Source: Stenocarpella maydis (lineage: Eukaryota; Ascomycota; Sordariomycetes; Diaporthales; Diaporthaceae). From it: DNA of 64,000 nucleotides. Location: the NCBI GenBank assembly GCA_002270565.1, contig NQMI01000076.1, positions 62,001 to 126,000 of the forward strand. Reading direction: 5' to 3'. Both the position numbers and the translations under genes were made by a program. Positions 24,519-34,951 of this stretch are shown here, piece after piece. Below the pieces are notes generated by a model. That model was not told the origin of the DNA. It was given only the letters and a program-made list of their open reading frames with translations, and did not search any database. The number at the start of each line of letters is the position of its first letter. Within the stretch, counting starts at the first letter, position 1.

Positions 24519-25569
24519 GTTTCTACACGGGGGGCGTGGCGTTGCAGGGAGGGTTAAAAAGGCTGGCTCCGGGAGATAGACGGATGATGCTGTTGGCATG
24601 GGAGAGCGGCATCTGGCCTCGCAGCGTTGAGACGGGCCTGCTCGGGATACATGGAGAAGGAGCAATGCATATTGCTGTTCACTTAGATTTCAGGCCCCCG
24701 AATGGAGCCACAGATGCTCTTCACACAGCCTATCGCCACAACACAGAGGTACTGCATATCCGAGGTCGATCATCCTCTTCTGGGCTGAAGTCCTTCCCGG
24801 CTTTTACGGGTGCCCGAGGGTATGTGAAGTGAACTCGCCAAGGCGAACCTGCCGAAAGATGAGAGACATGGCCCAAAGCACATGCGGAATGCAGACGCTG
24901 AGGGAGGTGGGCTCGCTCAATGGCTCGTCATACGTCGAGTCCAATGCTGGCGGTCTGACACAAGGTCAGGCTCAAACAGGAATCCTGTGCGTATACCAAC
25001 CGCCGCAGCCGGCAGAGCTCGACAACTTCCCGAGCCAAGACATCCGCTGGACGCTGGTGTTGACGCACAAGCTTTGATGTGTTCAGGCATAATTGGCCGC
25101 CATCACCGCAGACCTGCGTAGCACATGAGAGAACGGGAAGTGGCCGCGCTGCATCATCATGCGAAGGCGCGGGAGGATTCCGGCCGGGGATCTGGATGTC
25201 CCCGCCTCATATAGATGCGGCGAGGTCTGTATAGAAATATGCAGCTGGTCGGGTCGGTGTGTAGGCTTTCGTATTCCGTCTGTGCCTTCGCCCGGATTTC
25301 ATGGTGGCTGATGGGCATTGCATGGGGCCGCGGCCGTGCTTTTTCTGCACCTCCCTCTCGACTCCGGCACCTGGGCCACTTTACCCTGCGAGATGTGGTA
25401 GGAATACATTTATAATTAGCACTCAGGACGCTGTGCGCTGGTTGGCCAGTGCCGGGCGACGGGCGTGTCCCACGGCGCTTAGAGCAGCAGCGTAACGGGA
25501 ACTTGGTGCCCAACTGCGGACGACGTGCAGGAATGGTACCCAAGACTTGCCGTGTCTTGCAAGCTTGTA

Positions 25570-25725
25570 GCTACATACTCCCTACACCCACCTGCCTAGG
25601 CTAATAAGTAGGTTACTTACTTATCACCTAGGTAGTATGCATACCTACCTCAGTAGGTGCCCAGGTGCCCAGGTACCCAGCTGGGTAGGTATACATAGGT
25701 GCCCAGGTGCCCAGGTAGCATCCTG
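25570..25725. repeat. CCTAGGTA / GTGCCCAGGTA motif cluster
   Basis: This is a run of interleaved TAGGTA, CCTACC and TGCCCAGG units, including GTGCCCAGGTGCCCAGGTA present twice (about 25656 and 25699) around TACCCAGCTGGGTA, an imperfectly palindromic arrangement. Similar TAGGTA-rich stretches occur at 12110-12155, 15804-15880 and 54090-54175. Confidence 0.7.
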
Positions 25726-26304
25726 TCCATCTCTGACTGGGTGCACCAGCCAGAGAGCCTGGAGGCCGGATGCCTGCACCAGCCAGAGGAGCCCGTGACC
25801 GGGCTGAGGCCCTCCCAGGGGCCAGAGACGATCCAGGGCGTCGGGCCGAGAGTGGACAGACAATTGTTGGGCTGGGCTGGGGTCAGGTTCTCACGTTGTG
25901 ACGAGGGATGCAGAGTGGGTATGGGCCATGTCTGACCGACAATTCGAGATTGGCCCTCGCCTGCGGCCTCGATGCAGTGACAGTGACGACGAACCTGCGT
26001 GCTGTGCCGCCCCACCCCCATCTCGCAGAGCGCACCACCACCTAAAAGCCCACCCCTGCACATGTGCTCAGCGCATCCCCGGCAATGTCCCAGGCATCCT
26101 TGGACTGCGAGCATCCACCCGAGTGGCTGCCATTCGACCTCCCGTCTCCTCCTGTCCCGCATTCCCTGCCACCACCAACAGGCACGACGCCACAGCCCTG
26201 CGGCCAAGCCATCTCGACTACCTCTCGTCGCCGGCCTCTCACTTCTCCCTTGCATCACCTCACCGTGCCTGCCCAGCTCGACCGTCCCGACCGCCCCGGC
26301 CACG

Positions 26305-26307
<3 letters not shown>

Positions 26308-26335
<28 letters not shown>

Positions 26336-26337
26336 GG
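26308..26337 (+). repeat. (CAG)n microsatellite
   Basis: About nine to ten consecutive AGC/CAG units in the upstream leader. In the frame open upstream of the 901-aa gene they would read Ala. Confidence 0.9.
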
Positions 26338-26587
26338 GAACAGACGTCGACGCCATCGGCCTAGCCCTCGCTCCCCTGCCTGCATCACGAGATCTGCTAC
26401 GCTCTGCATCAAGGTTTACAGCCCTCCTCCTCCACCTCCTCGGTTGCTACCACGAAGCTCTCGGCCCCGAAGTCAGCCTCAGGCGAGCCCCCCGCCTACA
26501 CGACGCCCAGGGGCCCAAGCTTTGCCGTCACCACCTCGTCACAGCGGCTGCAAGTCCGTCCTCCACCCCCAATGGGAAATCGAGAAT

Positions 26588-29293
26588 ATGTCTTCTAGAG
26601 ATCGCGACGTCGACGCCGACGACGTGCCCCGGGAAAAGCGATCTGCGAGAACCAAGGGCGACAGGGACAGAACCAGAGACAAAGACCGTGACAGGGAATC
26701 CAGGCGCCACCACAAGTCCCACAGGTCCTCCAACCCTGTGATAGCAACAGGTTCCTACGTGTCTCAGTCCGCCTCCGCTCGACGGCACAAGCTCAGGGAC
26801 GCTTCCTCCTCCAAGAGCCGCCTCGAGGAACCCCTCGACGAGAACTCCTCAATGACTGAACTCGTGCCCGAACTGAACCGGAGCAGGGACAGAGTCCACA
26901 TACCGTATCCCACCTTTAGCAAGGCCCACAGCAAGGAGTCTGTGGCCAGCAAGGATGACGTCTCCACCAGCTCCGCCGCCGGCCAGGCAAACGGCACCGG
27001 CACCGACCCTTTGACGCCCCAGGCTACGGACATTGGCGCCGGCGATGATATTAAGCGGTCAAGGTCGGCTGATTTCGGTTCCAAGAGGAAGTCGTCACCC
27101 AAGACGGCCCGCCCTCCGAGCCCCCCAGACACCAATCTCTCAGGGGAGAAGAAGAGGACAGCCTCGGTCAGGCTGAAGGAAACAGCCGACGACAGACCAC
27201 GGTCAAGGGCGTCTCACGCCTCTAGGTCAACCTCCAGGACAGATGAGACACCCAAGGTCTCGAGGAAGTCCAAGTCATCCTCCACCCACGCCAAGTCCTC
27301 AGCGTCGACAACTGCTCATGCCGAGACGGAAAATCCGGCCGACAGCGAGCGCGGCCAGCGATCTGGGGCTACGTCGGTTGCGGCTAAGAGATCAGTCTCT
27401 GGTAATACGCTCAGGCCACCCGGGCCCGATCCAATCGATGTCACTGACGACTCTCCGGAGTCCGCTCAGGAGTCCTCCCCAAAGACCCCAACAAACACCA
27501 CTCCTCAGTTCCCTCCACCTCCCATGTTCCATGATGCCAAGCACGGCATACCGTATCACTTGCGCTTTGAACGTCCCCAACAAGTTCCCACACCAGCCAC
27601 AGACTTTACAGACTTGAGCACCGTACAGCATGCACATCCGCCCCCGCCCCCTCCTCCGCCGCCCCCTTTGAATATCCAAGAGGCTCCCAAAGTCGACTAT
27701 CTCATGCAGAACGGCGGTCTCCCCAACATTGTGCCCAAGAACTTCCTGGCCGTCTTACCAAGACAGAATGGAACGAGGCCCTCGAACCCCCCACTCCGTG
27801 GTGCAGAGACGCTCTTTGCGCCCTTCTTCAATCTGCTAGATCAGTACCAGGAGGTTTTGACCAACCGCGGCTCCATAGCCGTGGCTACCGGTCATCGTAC
27901 GGTAGCAAGGAGACTTCTCGACCGCTTGGAGGATGTCTTCAACAGGGACCTGCCAGACGAAGGATGCAGCTGCATAATGTGCGAGAAGGAAGCAGAGAGG
28001 CACCGTGGCTTAGGCTGGGGTGAGGTCTTGGAGAGGGTCAGTGGCCGAGTGGAAGTACCATCATGGCCGCCGTTTGACATTGGGACCCTGGGGGTCAAGG
28101 CGCCCGAGGGCGCCCAGAGCGAGCCCCCTCGGCCATCTTCACCAGTCAAAATCGACCCCGACATCGCCGAGGAGTTCAGAGAGCATTACCTTCGCCAATC
28201 CAAGAAAGTCAAGGCAGCTGTTGACCGGTGGCTCACGAATTGTGCAGAGGCACCGGCTCCTCCGCCCCAGGATGTTGATGACGAGACTCTCACTTTCGCG
28301 ATCCTCACAGCCCTGGACCAAGAGGACCGGCCATATTTCAACGCCCTCCTCACGGGAGCACGGGAGCTGCAGCCTGCCCTACGAGCGCCTACGCCCATGC
28401 GCAAGCCCCGTGCAGACCTCGTGATCAAGTCTGGCCTGGCTCTGCAGCGGCTTTACAGGCTGCCAACGGCACCACGCGATGCCGAAACGGTATGTTACCT
28501 CGTCAAGCATCCGCAAATGCATGACCTACTCAGCACGATATGCCATATCAACCCACCCGAGTGGGAGATCCTCATATCAGGACGCTTTGATGGCTTCCTC
28601 TGGTCGGGTGCAGATGCCGACGACGATGATGCCGTGACGCCCACTGCGGGCCCATCCCGGGGAGCGACACCAAACTTCTTCCCACAGCGCGGTCCTCCTT
28701 CTCGAGGAGCAACAATGAGCCCCAACAACATTGCCCGGTTCACACCCGCGTTGGGCATTGGTACGAGGAACACCACTCCCTTTTCCAGGGGCACCACCCC
28801 CGCCTCATTCGTTTCTGGCGCAAGTTCTACGTATCCAAACAGGCAACCCGTCTCCAACGACGAAGAGTCCGAGATTGCAGTCCTCGCCGAACTCGAGCGG
28901 GAGATTTACGTGGGCATGGAAGCCCTGGAAGACGCCTTTGAGACGTTGCACCAGCGTGCTGAGCTTGTCCGTACGGCCCTCCGCCAGCGTGGCGCAGGCC
29001 TCTCTTTGAGCCTGCAGCAGCGTCGCGGCTACGGGCTGGCCTCAGACGCAAATGGCGGCATTCAGGTCCTCCCACAGAGTGGTGGGTCGGTGCCTGGGAT
29101 GGACCGGCCCCAGTGGGCAGACGAGGAGAGCCTCGCATCGGAGTCGACGGATGACTGGGGCATCGATGTAGACTGGGAGCTACGCCCTGACGACTCTGCG
29201 AGTAATATCTCTAGTTCGCGGCAGCGGAGGCCGAAGAGGAGGGACGAGCGCAGGAGCACACCCGCCCCTATCAGGGAAGAGGATGAGACGTAA
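26588..29293 (+). CDS. Large protein of unknown function with disordered Ser/Arg-rich N-terminus
   Basis: A single exon of 901 aa from ATG 26588 (MSSRDRDVDADDVPREKRSA). Residues 1-300 are charged and Ser-rich (RDRTRDKDRDRESRRHHKSHRSS), hence probably disordered. A proline run lies near residue 345. The middle, about 360-680, looks folded: 'YLMQNGGLPNIVPKNFL', 'LFAPFFNLLDQYQEVLTNRGSIAVATGHRTVARRLLDRLEDVF', then a compact CSCIMCEKE cysteine motif, 'WPPFDIGTL', 'IAEEFREHYLRQSKKVKAAVDRWL' and 'ETVCYLVKHPQMHDLLSTICHINPPEWEILISGRFDGFLW'. A short coiled coil (ESEIAVLAELEREIYVGMEALEDAFETL) precedes an acidic tail. I recognise no named family; it is probably conserved in filamentous fungi. Start choice: the frame runs upstream, but only from here does the sequence look like protein. 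Confidence 0.85.
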   Translation: MSSRDRDVDADDVPREKRSARTKGDRDRTRDKDRDRESRRHHKSHRSSNPVIATGSYVSQSASARRHKLRDASSSKSRLEEPLDENSSMTELVPELNRSRDRVHIPYPTFSKAHSKESVASKDDVSTSSAAGQANGTGTDPLTPQATDIGAGDDIKRSRSADFGSKRKSSPKTARPPSPPDTNLSGEKKRTASVRLKETADDRPRSRASHASRSTSRTDETPKVSRKSKSSSTHAKSSASTTAHAETENPADSERGQRSGATSVAAKRSVSGNTLRPPGPDPIDVTDDSPESAQESSPKTPTNTTPQFPPPPMFHDAKHGIPYHLRFERPQQVPTPATDFTDLSTVQHAHPPPPPPPPPPLNIQEAPKVDYLMQNGGLPNIVPKNFLAVLPRQNGTRPSNPPLRGAETLFAPFFNLLDQYQEVLTNRGSIAVATGHRTVARRLLDRLEDVFNRDLPDEGCSCIMCEKEAERHRGLGWGEVLERVSGRVEVPSWPPFDIGTLGVKAPEGAQSEPPRPSSPVKIDPDIAEEFREHYLRQSKKVKAAVDRWLTNCAEAPAPPPQDVDDETLTFAILTALDQEDRPYFNALLTGARELQPALRAPTPMRKPRADLVIKSGLALQRLYRLPTAPRDAETVCYLVKHPQMHDLLSTICHINPPEWEILISGRFDGFLWSGADADDDDAVTPTAGPSRGATPNFFPQRGPPSRGATMSPNNIARFTPALGIGTRNTTPFSRGTTPASFVSGASSTYPNRQPVSNDEESEIAVLAELEREIYVGMEALEDAFETLHQRAELVRTALRQRGAGLSLSLQQRRGYGLASDANGGIQVLPQSGGSVPGMDRPQWADEESLASESTDDWGIDVDWELRPDDSASNISSSRQRRPKRRDERRSTPAPIREEDET

Positions 29294-29704
29294 TGAGAGT
29301 CCAATGAAGGTACATATGAGCAGCAGTCGGAAGCAGCCCAGAAGGGCAGGTTTGCACATTCAAGGCCGATACAGTAGCTGGGCATCTGCATGAATGCACG
29401 AGCTAAGGCATAAGTGGCAGCGATTTCCGGGCGGGTACTATTCCTGTATATTTTTGTATTCTTTTCTTTCTTCCCGTATTATTGCCCAACGCATGGCGTT
29501 CCAAGTTATCGGTGCTTCGTCTTTCTCCTCAGGCACGGGGGCATGTGGAACAAGCAGTTGGCTGCCCGGGCATTCATGATGGGCTTGGAGAAAAGTTCTC
29601 ACCTGTTGTTGCGCTTGAGTTGGGCGGGCAGGTCTGTAAACAGGAAGGCCTCTGGCCCCAGTACTGGAAAGCACACATCGCACATAATTGCATATCATGG
29701 GGAG

Positions 29705-29767
29705 TTTTTTTTTTTTTTTTTTTTATTTTTTTTCTTTTAATCTTTTTTTTTTTTTCTTTTTTTTTTT

Positions 29768-29802
<35 letters not shown>

Positions 29803-29829
29803 TTTTCCTTCAATTTTTTTTTTTTTTTC
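29705..29829. repeat. T-rich tract, about 125 nt
   Basis: Almost pure T on the plus strand with a few A and C and no G. On the minus strand it is a long A-rich tract, as at the tail of a retroposon, but I found no element body or target duplication. Confidence 0.9.
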
Positions 29830-30005
29830 TGGATCATGAGAACGGGGCCGCTCTGGTTTCTTCCACGCACTTCTTCTACTCCGATTGTCTTCTGATGACT
29901 TGGCCAAGTTTGTGACCGGAATAGTGACCTGTGGCTAGTACTCCGGGGTAAGGTGTTGAAGCATTATTAGGACATGGACCCGATTTGCTTAGTCGTGCAT
30001 ATGCG

Positions 30006-30029
30006 TCGCATGCGAGTTATCGCATGCGA
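30006..30029. repeat. Two copies of palindrome TCGCATGCGA
   Basis: Perfect 10-bp palindromes at 30006-30015 and 30020-30029, separated by GTTA. A related GCATATGC lies just upstream. Confidence 0.9.
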
Positions 30030-30657
30030 TAGATCATAGCGGGGGAGTCCTCTGTTCGAGCCGCTCCCTGACCTCTGCCCGGGCCGATGATGCCCGCGTC
30101 TGCCGCCATTTGAATTAATTAAAGTACGGGGTAGTGTATATCAGAAGCAGTTTACCCTGTACATGTACGGCCACCCTTGGACCATCCTCCTGGGGATGAA
30201 AAAGCTGCATGGCTGTGGGTTGAATACGAGGTCTGGGCAGCCATCTGATGGGAAGGGTATGTTCCACTACAGCTGGATTTCTGTACAATGCATTGGGCCA
30301 TCCAGTTGCCAACCATGGTTTTTTTCTTTTCTTTTTGAGAGATCAGGTGCAGGACGTGCGGAACGTGCGGAAACACTCAGAATGCAGGCTGCCCCGGCTG
30401 CCACGTCCTGCATCCAGGTACCGCTACCTACCATGGTCGACCCGCACGTGCAGTTATCAATTCTCACATTTGTAAACAAACCTATTCTTGTTCCGGACTG
30501 CTTTTAGTAATGGTCATATAAAATATTTATTGGCCATCCGTCTGCTTCTGTGCGGGAGTTCACGGCCAAGGGCAGCCGTTGCAACAGATTGAAATTCTTG
30601 GCCTCACTTTGATGCCCATGTGCCGCACTTTTCTCTGCCGCCGTGGTCTCTCTCTGG

Positions 30658-30725
30658 CGATGCTGTGCGCCGTGACGATGCTGTGCGCCATGACGCTGCA
30701 AGGCGCCACGACGATGCAAGGCGCC
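30658..30725. repeat. 18-bp tandem repeat, about 3.8 units
   Basis: Units CGATGCTGTGCGCCGTGA, a near-identical copy, then two diverged CGATGCAAGGCGCC-type copies. Confidence 0.9.
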
Positions 30726-31068
30726 CCCTTCTTGTATGCTGCAATGTGGCCGGAATAGCGCTGACCGGCTGCAGGTTTCAATGATAGCTGTCGGTCTCCC
30801 TTCGAGCCGTCCTTTTTGCGGTAGAGTCCCCGGAACAGACTCTCCGGATGGGGTGCATAATCCTGAATGGAAGCTGGGCAGCCGAGATACAGGCAGGAAC
30901 TGCCAGCGCTTGGGAAAGGGGCGCGCAATGAGCCAAAGTAGATAAGAAGGCAGCTGTGCCCATGGATCAGCCACTCGAGTTCCTCAACCAACTTGACCCC
31001 CGAGCAGCACCACCACATCTAACAACACAACTTACCGAGAAGCACAACATCTACCTTGAGCCACTACC

Positions 31069-31446
31069 ATGTGCTGTTACAATCAGGTACTGCCCTTCCA
31101 CCTCACCCTGCCCCCGGCCATAACTCTGGTGCGTCCGCTCACATGATGCTCTTTATAGATCATTTACATGTGTGATCACGCGATTTACCAAATCGCGGAA
31201 TGGTGCCCGGAATTTTGTAAAGACGGCCACTGTGAGACAAAGCAGCGACCCTAGGACTTTGTCGAACTCGAGGACTGGGACGCCCAGTACTGTGGTAGGT
31301 GGTGGTCATGCTACCAAACTGAATTAGAAGCTAACATGGGAATCCCAGGCCAGTGTCAAAGCAAGAGACCCCGGATCACAGACTGGGAGCATATGATCAA
31401 GCGCAAGAAGCCCGTTCCGAGCACCACCGGGGGCGACAAGAAGTAA
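31069..31446 (+). pseudogene. Small Cys-rich protein gene with in-frame internal stop
   Basis: The three-exon structure (31069-31086, 31159-31294, 31349-31446) has good introns: GTACTG...ATAG, and GTAGGT with branch point GCTAAC and CCAG. The frame continues to a normal TAA (31444-31446), 84 codons in all. Codon 38 is TAG (31252-31254). Before it lie 37 aa starting MCCYNQIIYMCDHAIYQIA with six cysteines. After it the coding character resumes: DFVELEDWDAQYCGQCQSKR, then a basic Lys-rich tail. No signal peptide is visible; the layout resembles the short, cytosolic Cys-rich 'MC...' proteins seen in many fungi. Either a nonsense allele or pseudogene, a readthrough gene, or a sequencing error. If the 37-aa form is the product, it is a separate minimal protein. 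Confidence 0.6.
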
Positions 31447-32351
31447 CTGGGTCCGCCCTCAGTGGAGATGAGCAAAGAACACCGGGCATCTGGTCGGTAC
31501 GCATGATGCCTGCGGCTGGGCACCGTGTGCCTGTGCCAGAAGAAGTCATGGACTGCTCATAGGCGTATGTGTATTGGGAATACCTAGGAAGGAGACATTT
31601 GTTGTTTGTCTAGCTAGGCACATGATATCTAGTCTATTCCAAGTCATATTTCCCCATGATTATCATTGAGTAATCATGTGCATTAAAAATAACAGTGACA
31701 ACATGACCCATTTATAAACTAACGATAGATATTATATACTCTAGATGTGATTACTTCTGCACCCTCCATTTCTTGCTCCTCTGTCCTTGAAGTCATAATT
31801 CCGCCCCGTAGGACAATCCTAAACTTCTGCTGGAGCTACTTGGGTAGCAGTGGAGGTCTTTATTTGAAGAAATCAGAGCTTGATCTGCTTGAGCGCTGAT
31901 GAGCAGGCCAAGTTCTCGCTGCTAACGTATACCCCCTTGATTTCATCCCACCTGGTTTCTTCTCCACGCTCGCAAGAGATGAGTTGTCGAGTTCTCAGAC
32001 AGCCCTGAGCTTCTTTAATTGTGTTTGCTAGGTTATGTGCTTACACACCAGTACTACTCGTTTGTAGATAAAAAAAAAGAACCTCAGAGCCAAAGAGTGT
32101 TGAATTTCATCAACCGAAACATGCAAATAATAACAATAAAGAAAGTTGGTCGCCTTCTTAAAGTTATTCCCAAAATTCCAACACCTCCCCCCTCCCCCCG
32201 GAATATACAGTCTATCCAATTGTGCCTTCGTAGGCATTACCTCGCGTGCCAATTTTATCCCTGCTTGGGAGACGCCCGTCAGCCCCAAACCACCACCTGT
32301 ATGGATGGGGAGGGGGGAAGGCGAGTGCAAAATTACGAGAATAGGTTGAAA
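31447..32351. other. Intergenic, moderately AT-rich
   Basis: No coding sequence recognised. The stretch at 31600-31750 is AT-rich. Confidence 0.5.
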
Positions 32352-34951
32352 CTAAGCTACTATGAGCCTAAATTGGTGGAAAGGCGAAGGCGCAGCCGTC
32401 AGAGAAGTCCGATCCGAGGCCGCAGGCGAGGCCGTTCCAGGAGGCACCAGCGATACGACCCCAGATATGGACCCAGCGAAGACCGTGCCTGTGGAGGTTG
32501 TCACTGAAGTAACAAGGGTCGTGTCAGTCACCACGGTGGTCCCTGTTAAGACGCAAGTAGTATTGACTGTGATGGACTCCTTGATTATCGACACTGAGGT
32601 CGGATGATGAAAGGGAGAGACTGAGAAGTTGTTAGCTTCGAGCTAATCGGAATCGGTGGGACAGCAAGATTATGGCAAGGAGTTGATGTGTAATAAATAG
32701 CAGGTGCTGTTGAGGCAAGCTAAAAACTGGTCACGAGATATTAAGGAGACGGGGGTTAGACATACCTGAGGGTGGAGCTCCAGACCCTGATGTTGAGTTC
32801 AACAACGGGAAAGGCGCCGTTTTTGTACTTGTAGAGAGTGGCGCGGCTGATTCTATCGTCGTGCCAGCTGCGGAACCCGTTGGCCATACGAGAGTACTGG
32901 AGTTGCTCAGTGTGAATGGCGGCGAGGCACTCGTTATTGATAGCGCAGCTGTCTCATTCAGGCGAGCCGACGAGGATGCTGTGCCAGCTGCGGAGCCTGT
33001 TGCCCAACTGGAATTGCTCAGTGGGAACGGCGCCGAGGCGCTGGTCGCCGATAGTGTAGCCGTCTCGCTCAGGTGAGCCGGCGAGGATGTCGCACGAGAG
33101 CTTGTGTTCTCCGTCGGTCCCGCAGCAGACAGCGATGTGTTGACAGATCCGCCTGTCGGGTGTGGAGGTGGGCCAGTGTCACTCACAACGGTCCCCGGAG
33201 CCACGGGTGCTGAGGTAGTGTTGGTGAATGGGAACGGAGGCCGGCTTGTCCTGGATTTAGGTACACTTGTTGCCACTGAGGTGGATTTGCTAGTCGTTAG
33301 GATAATTGAGGTACTGGCTATGGTGGACACCGCTGTCGGATGCGGACGTGATGCGGTGCGGCTTAAATGAGTCCTTTCGGATACAGACGCCGAGGTAGTG
33401 TTAGTGAAGGGGAACGGCGCTGAACTTGTCCCTGTTTTCGGAACACTCGTCACTGAGGTGAGGTTACCGGTCGTTAAGATAATGGAGGAATTGGTTGTGT
33501 TAGACACTGGGGACACAGTGGATGCTGTCGTCCTCGATATGGTGCTGTTCGGGAAGGCAGAAAAGTTTAAGCTTGTTGGTATAATAGGATCGGGTGTGAA
33601 GATTGATAGAGGGAATGTGCTCAGGGTAGCTATATGGGAAGTTGAGCTGACATGAATTGAGGTTGTCAACATAGATGAGGCATTCTCTGTGCGGTTTCCC
33701 ACTGATGAGGAGGCCGTAGTCTCCGTAGATATAGGCGACAGTGTGATGTGTGGAAAGCTTGTTTCGATTGTCATACTCGTGAGATTTGAGGACGGCGAAG
33801 GGCTCAAGGTCGGACTAGGTCCAGAGGTGGTCGAGTTTGCTGCTGAATTTCTCGAAAAGGAATTTCGCAGTGTAAAGCTCGATCTTGCAGAGCCGTTCAG
33901 CGCATCTGCGCTGGTCAGTGTCGTACCGAATTCTGTCGATGAGTTTGAGACTAGATTTGTGGAGGTTGGTGTGGAGTCCGGACCCGTGGTCAAGCTTGAC
34001 TTCGCAGCCGAAGTCGATGTCGATGTTGCGATAACAACTGTGGTGGAGGTGCTAGAAGTCGGTATGGTAGTTACTGTCCAAGGACCACTTGTGTCTGATC
34101 CATGGTGCGGCGGGTGCCTCCCGTGGGGGTTGCCATGTCGTGGATGCCCAGAATCCGGTTTACCATGGTGTGGGTGCCTCCAGTCCGGGTCCCTGTGATG
34201 AGGATGCCTACAGTCCGGGTTCTTGTGGTGTGGGTGGTCCCAACCTGGGCGATGCCCTGGGTGGTGCCCCGGCCAATTATGGTCGTCTCTGGATCTATGT
34301 GACGACTCATGTCCGTATTCCGGGTTGCTTGTATAGGTCGGTGGGCTCCCGCCATAGTTGTGGGAGTGTGTGTGATCAGGCAAGGATGAAGGAGGCTCGC
34401 CATAGCCTCCATAGGTGGAAGATGTGCTGGAATGATCCTCATTTGGATAGTAATCGCCTTGTGAGCTCGGTCTCTCAAATGATTCAGGATGGTGGTAAAG
34501 TTCACCACCATGCCTTTCGTCTAAAAACCCGTCGCCCGGTGACTTGGACAGAGGAATAGGCGGCTGGGTATCACCTTGGCGACTAGTAAGCATCATACTC
34601 GGCTAAAATAAAAGACACCCGGGCAGAGAACTTACCAAGCTCAGGGCTGCCCGCTGAGGTGGGTGCTGGAGTTATCAAAGTCTCCAATGGAACTGTCTTG
34701 GCCACGCTGCCCCTTCCCTGAGGCACCCCTCCAAATGGTTTAGGGCCCATGTCTACCCAGGACGGCTGAGGGAGAGTAGATCTTGCCTCTAGATCTGCGC
34801 TGTCTTGGCTGAGTTGCGTGCTGAGAGCGAAGCCCATAAGAATGAGTATCGAAACAATTATGGCACCCATTGTTGCCATACTGGTGACGGAGCGCACCAC
34901 TTTGGCGCCTAAGCGGTAATGGAGCACAGTCGGGCTGAAGTTATGGTGCAA
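32352..34951 (-). CDS. Mucin-like Ser/Thr-rich membrane-anchored protein
   Basis: Three exons (34951-34636, 34574-32766, 32620-32352) give 797 aa; an alternative acceptor at 32593 would give 788. A single hydrophobic segment at about residues 24-45 (SMATMGAIIVSILILMGFAL) follows a short basic N-terminus, so a type II signal anchor is likely. After a linker comes a His/Pro-rich region of short degenerate repeats (HPHHRDPDWRHPHHG and similar). Over 450 residues of Ser/Thr-rich sequence follow, with many Asn-X-Ser/Thr sites and diverged repeats such as 'SASAPFPLSNSSWATGSAAGTASSSARLNETA'. This predicts a heavily O-glycosylated cell-wall or surface protein. No catalytic domain is seen. The intron 1 acceptor is CCAAG, chosen because it alone keeps the frame. 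Confidence 0.8.

Larger units (their letters stand above)
24519..26587. other. Intergenic and long 5' leader of the 901-aa gene
   Basis: The stretch contains a cluster of CCTAGGTA/GTGCCCAG-type motifs at 25570-25725 and a (CAG)n microsatellite at 26308-26337. The reading frame of the downstream gene stays open back to 25898 without a recognisable protein; I treat this as leader. Other frames are not convincing. Confidence 0.5.
29294..31068. other. Intergenic with T-rich tract, twin palindromes and 18-bp repeats
   Basis: No convincing gene. The stretch contains the T-rich tract (29705-29829), two identical palindromes (30006-30029) and an 18-bp tandem repeat (30658-30725). A 156-codon antisense frame over the tandem repeat is probably accidental. 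Confidence 0.55.

Noticed and set aside
25898..26587. Upstream extension of the 901-aa frame
   Set aside because: Composition is Pro/Ser/His low complexity with the (CAG)n run; protein character begins at ATG 26588.
30045..30075. tRNA-like TGTTCGAGCC (B-box-like)
   Set aside because: The flanking bases do not form a T stem, and no A box or acceptor stem could be paired.
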